A stretch of DNA of 60,482 nucleotides, taken from NCBI GenBank assembly GCA_020833415.1, contig JAJHQJ010000005.1, positions 1 to 60,482 on the forward strand, given 5' to 3'. Below are positions 59,437-60,482 of the stretch, piece after piece. Both the position numbers and the translations under genes were made by a program. Every line of letters begins with the position of its first letter. Position 1 is the stretch's first letter. Source of the stretch: Desulfurococcaceae archaeon (lineage in GTDB: Archaea > Thermoproteota > Thermoprotei_A > Sulfolobales > NBVN01). Under the pieces are notes generated by a model that was not told the origin of the DNA, made no database searches, and saw only the letters and a list, made by a program, of their open reading frames with translations.

Positions 59437-60482
59437 ATAGAGATACTCCCACTAGCGTATACCCTCTCACTACTCACGTACGTAATAGGTGCTGTTCTCT
59501 ACGGCTCTCCCATACCTGCTAAGTACGTTAAGAAGTGGGGGGTTATGATGATGTACGACGGTATAGCGTCAGCTACTCTAGTCTCAGCCTATGGTCTCAT
59601 GATTAAGCTGGGGGACTACCTCCTGTCCATAGTTAACGCAGACTGGGGGAACTTCACCGTCTGGCTTACTAGTAGGACCGGTGTCCTGGTATCCATGTAC
59701 CTACTGCTACAGTCTCTCGGAGCTATGTTAAAGGCTTCGGGAGCTGAGGTACTCCTGGAGATACTTAAGCACGCAGGAGCACTCCTGGCTACAGCTCTCA
59801 CAGCTATTAAGACGGTTTACATCATCTCCATGGTAATCTACAGTCTTAGGGATAAGATCCTTGCCGTAGGTGTACTCCTCTACTCTCTACCATTTAGGAT
59901 TGGGAGAGGTGTTGGCGCGGCCCTGATAGCTGCCTCATTGGTATACTACATCGGACTCCCCCTCATGCCCGCGTTTGCGGCGATTTTCGAGGCGCCTCCC
60001 GTAACTATGCCTAGCAGCGGTTTAGGTAGTATCAGGGGTAGGGTGGTGGATGCTCTAGGAAGCCCCCTACCTAATGCTATTATAGAACTTTACGGAAGTA
60101 GTACCGTTGAACCGGATGTAGTTGTTGTGGCAGATACCTCGGGAAGGTTCTACGTCGGACCACCGTACGATGTGATGACGGAAGGTACCGCCTTTACGTC
60201 CTCCGTAGTCTTCATGGGGTACAGGTTCACCCCAGATCCATCGTATCTCAAAGCACCGTGGGAGGGGTCTCTAAGGGTCTACAACCTAGTCTACGCAGGT
60301 CAGAGTCTAGCTCTAATGCTTATTGGCGTGTTCTACATAGGTAACATGAGTAGGGTCTGTAGCGAACTTTTGTTAAACATGGAGGTTCTCAGCGAAACTG
60401 CCTCCGTAGCTATCCTAAAGCTTAGCATAGTTAACGTAAGCTCTATAGCGGTTAATGGTGAAAGCCTGCAGTGCTCTTGGAG
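59437..60482 (+). CDS. cedA: CedA-like polytopic DNA-import protein, 3' truncated by window; start appears to be ATA
   Basis: IEILPLAYTLSLLTYVIGAVLYGSPIPAKYVKKWGVMMMYDGIAS...LPFRIGRGVGAALIAASLVYYIGLPLMP...SIRGRVVDALGSPLPNAIIELYG; open to window end. Confidence 0.65.
   Translation, partial: MEILPLAYTLSLLTYVIGAVLYGSPIPAKYVKKWGVMMMYDGIASATLVSAYGLMIKLGDYLLSIVNADWGNFTVWLTSRTGVLVSMYLLLQSLGAMLKASGAEVLLEILKHAGALLATALTAIKTVYIISMVIYSLRDKILAVGVLLYSLPFRIGRGVGAALIAASLVYYIGLPLMPAFAAIFEAPPVTMPSSGLGSIRGRVVDALGSPLPNAIIELYGSSTVEPDVVVVADTSGRFYVGPPYDVMTEGTAFTSSVVFMGYRFTPDPSYLKAPWEGSLRVYNLVYAGQSLALMLIGVFYIGNMSRVCSELLLNMEVLSETASVAILKLSIVNVSSIAVNGESLQCSW

Overview
Window of an archaeal chromosome, most likely a hyperthermophilic Thermoproteota/Crenarchaeota. 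The backbone is mostly housekeeping: 2-oxoacid:ferredoxin oxidoreductase, Sec61-beta, pyruvate kinase, a metal ABC operon with a DtxR-type repressor, AlaS, MetRS, RpoP, PCNA, both RFC subunits, PriL, DnaG, Orc1/Cdc6, aIF2-gamma, ribosomal proteins, four tRNAs, and CedA1/CedA-like DNA-import proteins at the right edge. Overlaid on this is a dense set of TnpB/omegaRNA-type mobile elements. They comprise two full IS607-type elements, an IS605/IS1341-type tnpB element split by one of those IS607 copies and itself sitting in a decayed third IS607, two ~270-bp IS607-derived MITEs that keep the 3' omegaRNA-like region, two 254-bp IS605-derived MITEs, several solo omegaRNA-like 3' remnants, and three solo 39-bp LE/RE hairpins. 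Main points for follow-up: (1) a probable replication origin with ORB-like boxes around an AT-rich core at ~2845-3197; (2) four genes (MetRS, a class-II amidotransferase, S8e, CedA-like) whose conserved N-termini can only be reached from non-ATG/GTG/TTG codons, each 6-7 nt after a GGTG Shine-Dalgarno core; (3) an ABC-2 transporter operon hit twice by related IS607 elements with exactly reconstructable target sites; (4) an IS607 TnpB without the usual RuvC-II Glu and zinc-ribbon Cys, next to stand-alone omegaRNA-like MITEs with covarying stems; (5) 39-bp solo hairpins; (6) paired 17-bp operators bracketing the TATA box of the metal-uptake operon. Everything was read by eye; no database search, folding or alignment was run.
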